A DNA stretch of 10,028 bases. It comes from Alphaproteobacteria bacterium (GTDB lineage Bacteria; Pseudomonadota; Alphaproteobacteria; Sphingomonadales; Sphingomonadaceae). Every line of letters begins with the position of its first letter. The stretch's first letter is position 1. The stretch is from assembly GCA_028869975.1 (NCBI GenBank), contig JAGWQR010000275.1, positions 1 to 10,028 of the forward strand, in the 5' to 3' direction. Under the pieces are notes generated by a model. The model made no database searches. It saw only the letters and a program-made list of their open reading frames with translations, and had not been told where the DNA came from. The translations under genes and the position numbers were made by a program. Positions 1-7,141 of the stretch are shown one piece after another.

Positions 1-188
1 GCGCGTACCTGCAGCAGCCGCATCGTATCGTCGTTCATGTCGCCCATATTCATCCACCGGATCATGCCCCAGCGGATGATGACCATGACAATCGCCGTGC
101 CCAGCCAGACCAGCGCCGTGAGCGCAACCCAGCGGCGATCAAAAGGATTGGCAAGCGACAGGGAGGATTTTTCGCGCGTGTCGCGCAT
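1..188 (-). CDS. Partial N-terminus of STT3-like/GT-C polytopic membrane protein
   Basis: The minus-strand frame opens at an ATG (186-188) and stays open to the left edge, giving the first 62 residues. A short polar N-terminus is followed by one hydrophobic span (about residues 22-39), then a loop reading MNDDTMRLLQVR. The complete minus-strand protein at 5516-7141 has the matching layout: one N-terminal span, then PDTDDVMRLQQIR. I therefore call this a paralog of that protein. In GT-C glycosyltransferases an acidic motif in the first extracytoplasmic loop usually takes part in catalysis, so the DD pair is plausibly functional; this is family-level inference. The gene is divergent from the GtrA-like gene, with about 44 bp between the preferred starts. 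Function is not proven, and most of the protein lies outside the window. Confidence 0.72.
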   Translation of the reverse strand, partial: MRDTREKSSLSLANPFDRRWVALTALVWLGTAIVMVIIRWGMIRWMNMGDMNDDTMRLLQVR

Positions 189-220
189 CGATGGGTTCCT
201 TTGTTAACAACAGCGCTTTA

Positions 221-227
221 GGGGGGG
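221..227 (+). promoter_or_regulatory. G-rich ribosome binding site setting the GtrA-like start
   Basis: A run of seven G residues lies five bases before the ATG at 233. The alternative in-frame ATG at 191 has no purine-rich stretch before it, and its leader would fall inside the divergent gene that starts at 188. This favours 233 as the real start. Confidence 0.55.
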
Positions 228-232
228 ATGGC

Positions 233-676
233 ATGACAGGCAATCTCGATCATCTGCTCGCGCGTTTTGTGCCTGATGCTGACCATCGCATATTGTTCTG
301 GCAAGTGGCGCGTTTTGGCATTGCGGGTGTGGGGCTGACCGCATTGGTGGCGGTGCTCTATACAGCGCAAGTCTATCTGCTGAGGGTTCAGCCCAATTTG
401 GCGACAACCATTGCCATCATCATCGCCACCTTTCCGGGCTATTTTCTGCACAGCCATTTCAGCTTTGCCGGCCATGGTGCGCGCGATGCGCACACCGCAC
501 ATATCCGCACGCTGCGCTTTGCCGTTACCAGCCTTGTCGGCTTTGCCAGCAACAATCTCGGCACCTGGACACTGGTCAGTTTGCTGCACGAACCGAAATG
601 GACCCCGAACCTCTTCTTTCTGTTCGTGACGCCGGTGGTGACGTTCGCGCTCAACCGCAAATGGGTGTTCGCCTGA
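233..676 (+). CDS. GtrA-family membrane protein (polyprenyl-phosphate sugar flippase type)
   Basis: A 147-residue protein with four predicted membrane spans (about 26-50, 57-73, 94-118, 125-140) and the C-terminal signature NRKWVF typical of GtrA (PF04138). Known members, such as phage and Shigella GtrA, are thought to flip undecaprenyl-phosphate-linked glucose across the inner membrane for O-antigen modification. Others act in arabinan or teichoic acid decoration. Length and topology are normal for the family. The start is set at 233 for its ribosome binding site; an in-frame ATG at 191 would add 14 residues. The next gene, a methyltransferase, begins 16 bp downstream, so the two are probably cotranscribed. 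A likely partner is the GtrB-like transferase at 1392-2390, which is encoded convergently rather than in the usual gtrA-gtrB order. Confidence 0.9.
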   Translation: MTGNLDHLLARFVPDADHRILFWQVARFGIAGVGLTALVAVLYTAQVYLLRVQPNLATTIAIIIATFPGYFLHSHFSFAGHGARDAHTAHIRTLRFAVTSLVGFASNNLGTWTLVSLLHEPKWTPNLFFLFVTPVVTFALNRKWVFA

Positions 677-692
677 TGATAGGGGATCGATA

Positions 693-1418
693 ATGGAACG
701 GATCATTTATGATCGTATGGCCGATCATGATTCGGCGCACTGGTGGTATGTGGCGCGGCGTGACATATTGGCCGATGTCATCCGCCGCAAAATAGCGCCT
801 GCGCCGGGTGCGCGCCTGCTAGAAATTGGCTGCGGCACTGGCCACAACCTACCGATGCTGCAAGCCTTTGGCACGGTGGACGCCTTAGAGATCGATGATG
901 CGGCGGCAGCGATTGCGGCGCATCGCCTCGGCAAGTCTGTTTCGCAGGCACCGCTGCCAGCACTTGAGGGTATCTCCGACGGTGCCTATGATCTGATCGC
1001 GCTGCTTGATGTGCTTGAGCATATCGAAGATGACCACGCTGCGCTCAAAAGCATTGCCAAGCGGCTCAAACCCGGCGGGCGCATCCTGCTCACCGTGCCG
1101 CAATATATGTGGATGTGGAGCGGGCATGATGTCGCCAACCATCATTTCCGCCGCTACACCAAGCGCACGCTGCGTGCCGTGATCGGCGCGGCGGGGCTGA
1201 AGATAGATCTGCTCAGCCACTTTAATTCGCTGCTGTTCCCGCTGGCCGCCGCAGACCGGTTCGTGGCGCGTGTCACCGGACGCGAAGGGAGCGACGATGC
1301 GCTGCCCGCCACACCGCTCAACGCCGCGTTCCGTGCTATTTTCGGGATTGAGCGCCATCTGGTTGGGCGGGTGCCGATGCCGCCGGGGGTGTCATTGATC
1401 GCGGTGCTGCACGCCTGA
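693..1418 (+). CDS. Class I SAM-dependent methyltransferase
   Basis: A 241-residue soluble protein with a Rossmann methyltransferase fold. Motif I, the SAM-binding glycine loop, is LEIGCGTGHN at residues 43-52. An acidic residue at the end of strand 2 lies at 66-68 (EID), LLDVLEHIEDD is at 104-114, and PGGRILLTVP is at 127-136. This matches the Methyltransf_11/Methyltransf_23 groups. An AGGGGA-like ribosome binding site lies just upstream at about 681-686. The substrate cannot be read from the sequence. Next to a GtrA-like gene and facing glycosyltransferase genes, methylation of a lipid-linked sugar or surface glycan is a reasonable inference, but a small-molecule or quinone-type substrate is not excluded. 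The last 27 bp overlap the convergent glycosyltransferase gene. Confidence 0.88.
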   Translation: MERIIYDRMADHDSAHWWYVARRDILADVIRRKIAPAPGARLLEIGCGTGHNLPMLQAFGTVDALEIDDAAAAIAAHRLGKSVSQAPLPALEGISDGAYDLIALLDVLEHIEDDHAALKSIAKRLKPGGRILLTVPQYMWMWSGHDVANHHFRRYTKRTLRAVIGAAGLKIDLLSHFNSLLFPLAAADRFVARVTGREGSDDALPATPLNAAFRAIFGIERHLVGRVPMPPGVSLIAVLHA

Positions 1419-2390
1419 CGCCAGCTCATCGCCGCGATGACCCAGCCGGGTGCCGGAACGCGCAGTGCCGAGCACTTCGGAGACAATATAGAGCGGACGA
1501 CCCTTCGCCTCCATATACAGCCGCCCCAGATATTCACCGATCATCCCCAGCACGAACATCTGCGCCGCGCCTATGCCGACAATGACAAACATCATCGATG
1601 TCCAGCCCGCCACTGTGTTGCCAGCCAGCCAGCCTGCCACAATATAAACCAGGAGCAACAGCGATATGCCGGTCAGCGCGAGCCCGGCATGGCTGGCAAA
1701 GCGCAACGGTGTGGTCGAAAAGCCGGTGATCGCATCGAGCGCGAGCCGCAGCATCCGGGTGAACGGATAGTGGGTTTCCCCAGCATATCGCGCGTCGCGG
1801 TCATAAGCGAACGGGATTTGCTTGTAGCCGATCCAGGCCACCATGCCGCGAATGAAGCGCGCCTGCTCGGGCAGGCTGAGGAACGTGTCGAGCGCGCGCC
1901 GCGACATCAGCCGGAAATCACCCGTATCAAGCGGGATCGAGGTATCGGTCAGTGCGGCAAGCAGCCGGTAAAAAAGCGCCGCCGTTGCTTTCTTGGCGGC
2001 ACTCTCCCCGGCGCGTGCGCGGCGCACCGCATAGACGACATCCGCTTCTTCGGCGTGCATGGCCGCCAGCATCTCCGGCAGCAGCTCGGGCGAATCCTGC
2101 AAATCGGCATCAAGGATCAGAATATGCGCGCCCCGGCACAGATCAAGCCCGGCGGTCAATGCCAACTGGTGGCCATGATTGCGTGACAGGTTGATCGCCA
2201 CAAGCTGCGGATCGGAGGCGGCAATCCGCTGCATTGCGGCCCATGTGGTGTCCTTTGAGCCATCATTGATCAGCACCAGCTCATAATCGCTGCCCGCTTG
2301 CGCCTGCGCCACCGCTGACACGCGCCGGTGCAGCTCATCGATACAGTCGGCTTCGTTGTAGCAGGGGATGACAATCGAAAGCGCGGTCAT
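1392..2390 (-). CDS. Family 2 glycosyltransferase, GtrB/DPM1-like polyprenyl-phosphate glycosyltransferase
   Basis: A 332-residue protein with an N-terminal GT-A domain. The opening strand is SIVIPCYNEAD (5-15), NDGS (42-45) contacts the nucleotide, and the metal-binding DADLQD is at 94-99. Two C-terminal membrane spans (about 232-255 and 263-287) precede GEYLGRLYMEAKGRPLYIV, the usual ending of GtrB/DPM1/ArnC-type enzymes. Such enzymes transfer a sugar from a nucleotide donor to polyprenyl phosphate on the cytoplasmic face. The donor is not readable here. About 25 residues follow the usual family end, and the last of these lie over the methyltransferase gene. The start overlaps the preceding membrane-protein gene by 4 bp (ATGA) and no clear ribosome binding site is visible, which suggests translational coupling. 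It is the last gene of the minus-strand run and the natural donor-making partner for the GtrA and GT-C-like proteins. Confidence 0.92.
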   Translation of the reverse strand: MTALSIVIPCYNEADCIDELHRRVSAVAQAQAGSDYELVLINDGSKDTTWAAMQRIAASDPQLVAINLSRNHGHQLALTAGLDLCRGAHILILDADLQDSPELLPEMLAAMHAEEADVVYAVRRARAGESAAKKATAALFYRLLAALTDTSIPLDTGDFRLMSRRALDTFLSLPEQARFIRGMVAWIGYKQIPFAYDRDARYAGETHYPFTRMLRLALDAITGFSTTPLRFASHAGLALTGISLLLLVYIVAGWLAGNTVAGWTSMMFVIVGIGAAQMFVLGMIGEYLGRLYMEAKGRPLYIVSEVLGTARSGTRLGHRGDELASGVQHRDQ

Positions 2391-3970
2391 TGTTTTTCAG
2401 CCAGTTGTTGTTCGAGCGGACGGTGGTCATCCACATGATAGAGCATATAAGGCCCATCCTGCCATATGAGGTGCATCCCTGAAAGCAGGCGCGGATCGAA
2501 CTTAACCGGATCCATCAGCCAGACATAATCGAAGCTGTCGCGTGGAAAATTACGCATCGACCAACTAAAATGTGGCTCGATCCGCAGCGGGCAACCATCG
2601 GGCAGCCCCATCTGCGCCGGATCATGCGCGAAGGCACGGAGCATCCACGGCCCGCCCTGCGCAACCGGATAAACACTGCGTAGCAGTTGCGCGCCTTCCA
2701 TATCCCATTGGTCATCCGAAAATGCCTCGCGCCGCACCATCGCCATGGCGGGGATATGCTCCAGATGGCTCGTGCTCCAGGGTGTCGCGCAGGTACGCCC
2801 AACAATGCTAAGCAGGCGTGAACCATAAGGCACATGTTCGAGTGCAACCATCGCCCGGTTGGCCCGGCTGGCATATTGGGCGAAGCTAAGCGTAGTTCCT
2901 GCTGTACGGATGCCGAAATAGGCCAACCCGAGCAAGCCGAGGATTCGCCGCGTGGGCTTGCCCGTCCCCTCCGGAATACGAATGCCAACCAGCGCGATGA
3001 TGAAGATAAACGGCGTCAGGCGCATATCCGCATAAGCCGAGCCAAACACGACATAGGGGATAAGTATATACATGATGAGCAGGATGATCGCACTCGCCGC
3101 CAGATTGCGCGAATAGCTCAGGAATTTTTCGAGAACGCCCACAGCCAGCACCAGCACGGCCATTATCAACCAGGCAATATCGAACCAGAACCAGTGGTCA
3201 CGCAATGTTTCTGTAAACCAGGCGAGCTTGGTCTGCCAGATGAACCAACCCGCCGTCTGCCCTGCAACAGCACCCGAGCGCCACATCAGCATGAGCAAAA
3301 TCGGCGGAGCAAGTGGTATGCCGTTGAGTGCGGCATGGAACAGTGCGGGCAGCCACGCACCGCGCTTGTCATGCTGGTGAACAATTTCGGCCGAAGCCGC
3401 GAGCAGGCACAACGCGGCCCAGCCATAAATATGACAAATCCAGAGCCCAGGCGCGATGAACAGAAACAGGAGTGCGCGCAGCCTGTATCGCCCCAGCCGC
3501 TCCAGCCTTAACCAGAGTGCAAACGCATTGAGCGCAAGCGCCATAGATAATGTATAATTGACGAAGCCGAACATGAACGGGTGCGCATAGGCAAAGGGCA
3601 GCGCGAACAGCGCGGTTGGCGTCACCTTGCCATGCACCTCGCGCGCTATCCAGAGCGTGCCGAAACCGGTGAGCACCGGAATCGACATGATGATGAGCTT
3701 GGTGCCCAGCTCCAACCCGAAAATTTTCGCAACCGGAATGATAAGCAGATCAATGCCGAGATTGCCGATCAACTGCCATTGAAAATGGTAAAAATGCGTG
3801 AGCGGCGTGTTCAGCCCCTGATCCAGCTCCACACGATAGCGGCCCATATGGCCGGGCAGATCAACCAGCGGCGGTACCGTGGGGTAGAGCAATGGCACCG
3901 ACAGCAGAAGCAGCAGTAATGCGTGCGCCCATTTCTGCTCCCACCAATAGTCTTGTGCTATGTCGCTCAA
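2387..3970 (-). CDS. Polytopic membrane protein, tandem paralog B (candidate GT-C-like transferase)
   Basis: A 527-residue integral membrane protein of a family I do not recognise by name. It has roughly ten or more hydrophobic spans up to about residue 355, then a C-terminal soluble part of about 170 residues. The first loop carries PPLVDLPGH (33-41). DMRLTP (315-320), GSR (383-385), RREAFSDDQW (413-422) and FDYVWL (480-485) are shared in the same order with the gene just upstream. I place the start at a TTG (3968-3970) behind a strong ribosome binding site. The longer frame, to an ATG at 4135, would run 140 bp into the upstream gene with an unmembrane-like sequence. From the TTG the protein aligns without gaps to its paralog for about 180 residues. 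A GT-C transferase role is inferred from topology, the Asp in the first loop and the neighbourhood; a structural or transport role is possible. Confidence 0.82.
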   Translation of the reverse strand: MSDIAQDYWWEQKWAHALLLLLLSVPLLYPTVPPLVDLPGHMGRYRVELDQGLNTPLTHFYHFQWQLIGNLGIDLLIIPVAKIFGLELGTKLIIMSIPVLTGFGTLWIAREVHGKVTPTALFALPFAYAHPFMFGFVNYTLSMALALNAFALWLRLERLGRYRLRALLFLFIAPGLWICHIYGWAALCLLAASAEIVHQHDKRGAWLPALFHAALNGIPLAPPILLMLMWRSGAVAGQTAGWFIWQTKLAWFTETLRDHWFWFDIAWLIMAVLVLAVGVLEKFLSYSRNLAASAIILLIMYILIPYVVFGSAYADMRLTPFIFIIALVGIRIPEGTGKPTRRILGLLGLAYFGIRTAGTTLSFAQYASRANRAMVALEHVPYGSRLLSIVGRTCATPWSTSHLEHIPAMAMVRREAFSDDQWDMEGAQLLRSVYPVAQGGPWMLRAFAHDPAQMGLPDGCPLRIEPHFSWSMRNFPRDSFDYVWLMDPVKFDPRLLSGMHLIWQDGPYMLYHVDDHRPLEQQLAEKQ

Positions 3971-3972
3971 TG

Positions 3973-3980
3973 CCCCGTCC
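3973..3980 (-). promoter_or_regulatory. Ribosome binding site for a TTG start codon
   Basis: On the minus strand GGACGGGG lies two bases before the TTG at 3970-3968. It sits in the 25 bp gap after the stop codon of the upstream paralog (3998-3996). It is the only good ribosome binding site near the beginning of paralog B and decides the start in favour of TTG. Confidence 0.6.
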
Positions 3981-3995
3981 TGCCCATCAATTTGG

Positions 3996-5519
3996 TCAAT
4001 GCCCGACCCGATACAGCGCGGAGCCCCCACGCGTCCATAGTTTTTGCATGTGGGTGGGGACAGTATAGGCACTGTCGGCATTGATGATCCACACATAGTC
4101 GAAAGAACCCAGCGGAATCCTTGGAATTTGTTCATTCAGCAATGGATAGCTGTGCGTCGAGCAGTGCACTGCGTTAAAGAATTGCGATGGATCAGACGTG
4201 AAGGGCGCACTTGCCGGATAATGCACCTGAACCATGTGCGCGGATGTTGTCCATTGATCGTTGATGAAAGCATGACGGCGTGACACTACAAACCCGCCAA
4301 GATGCGTCTCACGCGTAGCCCACAAGCTTGCATCGCACGGCATTTGAACAAATTCCGCCACCCGGCTGCCCTGCGCGATAAGATCGAGCGCAGACAGCTC
4401 CGCGCTCCACTGCCGGTTGACCAGCGCATAGCTTGTTGTCTGCTCCCATGTTCGCAGCAGCACGAAGCCAAAACTTGCGACGGCAAGTATTTTGCGCATT
4501 GTAGGTGCAAGATCCGGTGTGTCTTCAACACTCAGCAGCAGGAAGCTCAGTGTAACCGGAATAAAGCGCGTATCGACATTCGCGCCACTCATTGCGCCGA
4601 AGGGCAGAATAATCACAGCGAAAGCGCACGCCGCTGCAATGCTCAGTGCAAGTGGATTAAAGCGCAGCCCCGGTATCCGCCGCGCGATCAACAGGAGCGC
4701 CAGCACCAGCGCCATACAGAGTACGTCAAACATCTGCCAGTGATCGAGCAGCGCGAGCAGCACAAACAGCAGCTTGACCGGCATATTGAACCAGCCGAAT
4801 GGCGGCGCATTGCCATGCCCCACGAGTATGAAATAAAGCATGACAAATACTGGCAGCGCCAGCGGCAGGCAGGCGATGAGCGCCTTGATGAGCGCTGCTC
4901 CCCATCCGGCCCCAGCTTGGCGCGCCTGCACCACACTGGCGGAAAAGATCATCATCCCCAGCAGCAGCCAGCCCTGCATGTGCACCAGCCAGAGCAGTAG
5001 GTCCAATGGCACCAATGCCAGTTGCTGCGGCCAGCGCACGCCATCGCGCGATGTCCGCAGCCATACCGCAAACAGCAGCAGCGCGAGTGCCTGCGCCAGA
5101 CAATAATTGACGAAGCCATATTGAAACACGAATGAATAAGCGAAAGGGAGCGCAAACAAGGTAACCGGCGGCACCCGGCCGTAAAGGCTCCGCGCCACCG
5201 CCATTATCCCTGCCACCGTCAATACCGGGATCAGCAGTATGATGAGCTTGACCGCCGGTTCGAGCCCGATGAGCGGCCCGAGCGCCCAGACCAGCCCTTC
5301 CACCCCAAGATTGCCGATCAACCGCCAGTGGAAACTATAGTAGCGCGCCAGTGCCGGATCATGCCCGTTCGCCAGCATCAGCGTATATTGCCCGAGATGT
5401 CCCGGCAGATCGACGAGCGGCGGCACCGGGGGCCACAGCAGGGGGAGCGCCGCAAGCAGCAGCAGCAGCGCCATCCCCATGCGCGTATCCCACCAGTGGT
5501 TTGCCCCATCTGTCATCAT
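3996..5519 (-). CDS. Polytopic membrane protein, tandem paralog A (candidate GT-C-like transferase)
   Basis: A 507-residue membrane protein, paralogous to the gene downstream. Hydrophobic spans include about 14-31, 89-109, 138-155, 183-198, 208-232, 264-280, 288-308, 317-331 and 343-357, followed by a soluble C-terminal part. Shared motifs are WW at 9-10, PPLVDLPGH (33-41), DTRFIP (316-321), GSR (384-386), RRHAFINDQW (414-423) and FDYVWI (473-478). The start is set at the ATG at 5519-5517, which forms ATGATGA with the stop of the preceding gene. The ATG at 5516 is equally possible and one residue shorter. A longer frame to 5621 lies wholly inside the preceding gene and looks non-native. The tight overlap suggests translational coupling. 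A GT-C function is suggested by topology, the loop-1 Asp and context, but is not shown. Confidence 0.85.
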   Translation of the reverse strand: MMTDGANHWWDTRMGMALLLLLAALPLLWPPVPPLVDLPGHLGQYTLMLANGHDPALARYYSFHWRLIGNLGVEGLVWALGPLIGLEPAVKLIILLIPVLTVAGIMAVARSLYGRVPPVTLFALPFAYSFVFQYGFVNYCLAQALALLLFAVWLRTSRDGVRWPQQLALVPLDLLLWLVHMQGWLLLGMMIFSASVVQARQAGAGWGAALIKALIACLPLALPVFVMLYFILVGHGNAPPFGWFNMPVKLLFVLLALLDHWQMFDVLCMALVLALLLIARRIPGLRFNPLALSIAAACAFAVIILPFGAMSGANVDTRFIPVTLSFLLLSVEDTPDLAPTMRKILAVASFGFVLLRTWEQTTSYALVNRQWSAELSALDLIAQGSRVAEFVQMPCDASLWATRETHLGGFVVSRRHAFINDQWTTSAHMVQVHYPASAPFTSDPSQFFNAVHCSTHSYPLLNEQIPRIPLGSFDYVWIINADSAYTVPTHMQKLWTRGGSALYRVGH

Positions 5520-7141
5520 TGCACGTCGTAAAGATGCGCGGCTGATCCCGCCATGGGAATCGGCACCAGCCAGCCGGGCGCGCGCCCATCGTGGAGCATC
5601 GCCGCCAGCGAGCGCGGCCATTGCGGCTCATCCTTGATTTCGGCAAAAGTTTCAGGGCAGGCGAGCACATAGCGAACGCCCAGTGTTCTGGCCTGTGCGT
5701 GCGCGGCATCGGGGGAGGCAAGGAAGAAATGATACATCGCGAGATTGCCGTCATTGTTGCGATGGTATGGCGCGGCAAATACGCGAAGCGGCGTGGCAGC
5801 GATCAGGTAAGAACCGACATCCATCGGTGCCATGATGCGACCGGCGTGCTGCTTCGCCAGTGCATCAAGGGTTGCCGGAGCGATACAGCCCGCGCCCATC
5901 GAGGAAAAGCTTGGCGATTGTGCGGCGGTCACCACCTCCTGTCGCGCCATCGCGCCATCCAGATCATCGCCAATCAAATGGTGCAACACCCCCGCCGAAG
6001 CGAGCCAGGCCCCCGCCAGTGCCAGCGCGCCTTTGCGCCGCGCCGCGCCCACCATCTGCGCGAGCACGGGTGCCGCCAGCCCCGCGCCTATATAGGCCCC
6101 GCGCAACTGGAACAGCGCCACGGCAAGGCTCATCAGCATTGGCGCGGCGAACAGCAGACAGGCGTTTCGCTGCTCTGGCCGCGACCGCGCAAACCACAGC
6201 GCCGCGCCACATCCTGCCACCAGCAAGGTGCAGTAACTGATGATCAGCGCCGGGTGCGGCTGGTGGAGCAACCCTTGCGCTTCCCCAACCTGGTGCAGCC
6301 ACACGCGCTGAAGGAAGGGATCGACATGGCCATAGGGGCCGGTCGTGCAATCTTGCGGATGGCGCAGCACCGCGCCCAATGTGTCGCACATATGGATCGA
6401 CTGTGCTATCGAAAACAGCGGCAGTGCGACAATCACTCCCCCCGCCAGCGCGCCGAGAAATACGCGGTTTCGACCCGGCCCGAGGATGAGCGCGGCACCA
6501 ATGAGCGCCACAATCTGCGGCGCCGTCTCCAGCCCGACCGCGAGGCTGAGCGCGCAGGCGAGGCCAGCGAATATCCGCGCGCGCGTACCCTCGATCACCA
6601 GCCCCGCCACCGCCGCCAGCAGCAGCACAATCTGGAGGCCATGATGATCGATCCGGCCTGGCGCAAACATCCCCACTGCCGGTAAAGCAAGCGCGGCGAT
6701 AATCATGGCCGTTTTGGTGCTCGCACCGGCGCGCCCTGATCCTTCCAATGCCAGCGCCGCCCGTCCCGAAAGCAGGATGAACGTCGCATAGAGCAGCCCC
6801 GGCCAGAGCAACACCGCTGCCAGCTCCGCACTGTGCGTTCCCACCAGCGGACGCAGCGCCATAATCATCCCGCCGGGCACCAGATCGTCCACCCGGCTCC
6901 AGTGCATCGGCAGACCGGGTGCGAATCCCAATCGATGCTGGCTCAGATCAAACCAGCTTTGCCCGCCCAGCCAATCGCGGATTTGCTGGAGCCGCATCAC
7001 GTCATCGGTATCGGGCAGGATGAGATCACGCAGAAATGCCCAGTGCTGGAACGCCTGCGCCGCCGAAATCAGCAGCGCGAGACCAAGGGCGAGCAGCACA
7101 TCCGACCGGCGCAAGCCCTCTTGCGCCGCCGCGCTCGCCAT
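5516..7141 (-). CDS. STT3-like GT-C superfamily polytopic membrane protein
   Basis: A 541-residue membrane protein with about ten or more hydrophobic spans and a C-terminal soluble part from about residue 390. After the first span comes PDTDDVMRLQQIRDWLGG (43-60), then WFDLSQHRLGF and a VPMHWSR-like stretch reading LPMHWSR (77-83). RIDHHGLQ lies at 163-170, with an acidic GLETAPQ at 203-209 and an Arg in LFQLRGAY (343-350). Acidic residues in the first loop and a DHH motif recall archaeal and bacterial STT3/AglB/PglB oligosaccharyltransferases, which move lipid-linked glycans in the periplasm. I infer a distant GT-C relative, not a true oligosaccharyltransferase, since I see no WWDYG-type motif in the C-terminal domain. 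The start ATG shares one base with the argG stop (TGATG), and the 3' end overlaps the next gene. A shorter relative begins at position 188 of the window. Confidence 0.78.
   Translation of the reverse strand: MASAAAQEGLRRSDVLLALGLALLISAAQAFQHWAFLRDLILPDTDDVMRLQQIRDWLGGQSWFDLSQHRLGFAPGLPMHWSRVDDLVPGGMIMALRPLVGTHSAELAAVLLWPGLLYATFILLSGRAALALEGSGRAGASTKTAMIIAALALPAVGMFAPGRIDHHGLQIVLLLAAVAGLVIEGTRARIFAGLACALSLAVGLETAPQIVALIGAALILGPGRNRVFLGALAGGVIVALPLFSIAQSIHMCDTLGAVLRHPQDCTTGPYGHVDPFLQRVWLHQVGEAQGLLHQPHPALIISYCTLLVAGCGAALWFARSRPEQRNACLLFAAPMLMSLAVALFQLRGAYIGAGLAAPVLAQMVGAARRKGALALAGAWLASAGVLHHLIGDDLDGAMARQEVVTAAQSPSFSSMGAGCIAPATLDALAKQHAGRIMAPMDVGSYLIAATPLRVFAAPYHRNNDGNLAMYHFFLASPDAAHAQARTLGVRYVLACPETFAEIKDEPQWPRSLAAMLHDGRAPGWLVPIPMAGSAAHLYDVQ

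Noticed and set aside
191..232. An upstream ATG for the GtrA-like protein at 191
   Set aside because: No ribosome binding site precedes it and it almost abuts the divergent gene starting at 188; the ATG at 233 has a G-rich site at good spacing.
1464..1476. A perfect 5 bp hairpin AGTGC-CGA-GCACT just past the methyltransferase end, considered as a terminator
   Set aside because: No T-run follows on the plus strand and it lies in the glycosyltransferase coding region; short stems of this kind are common by chance.
1437..2186. A plus-strand open frame opposite the GtrB-like glycosyltransferase
   Set aside because: Low-complexity Arg/His/Gln composition and no ribosome binding site; the minus-strand glycosyltransferase explains the region.
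5520..5621. An N-terminal extension of paralog A to an ATG at 5621
   Set aside because: It lies entirely inside the preceding STT3-like gene, has a non-membrane-like composition, and paralog B aligns from the ATG at 5519.
5591..6685. A long plus-strand open frame (about 364 codons) opposite the STT3-like gene
   Set aside because: Its translation is rich in Arg, His and Gln with no hydrophobic core or domain, typical of the antisense of a GC-rich membrane-protein gene; the minus strand has a clear family-like protein with coupled junctions.
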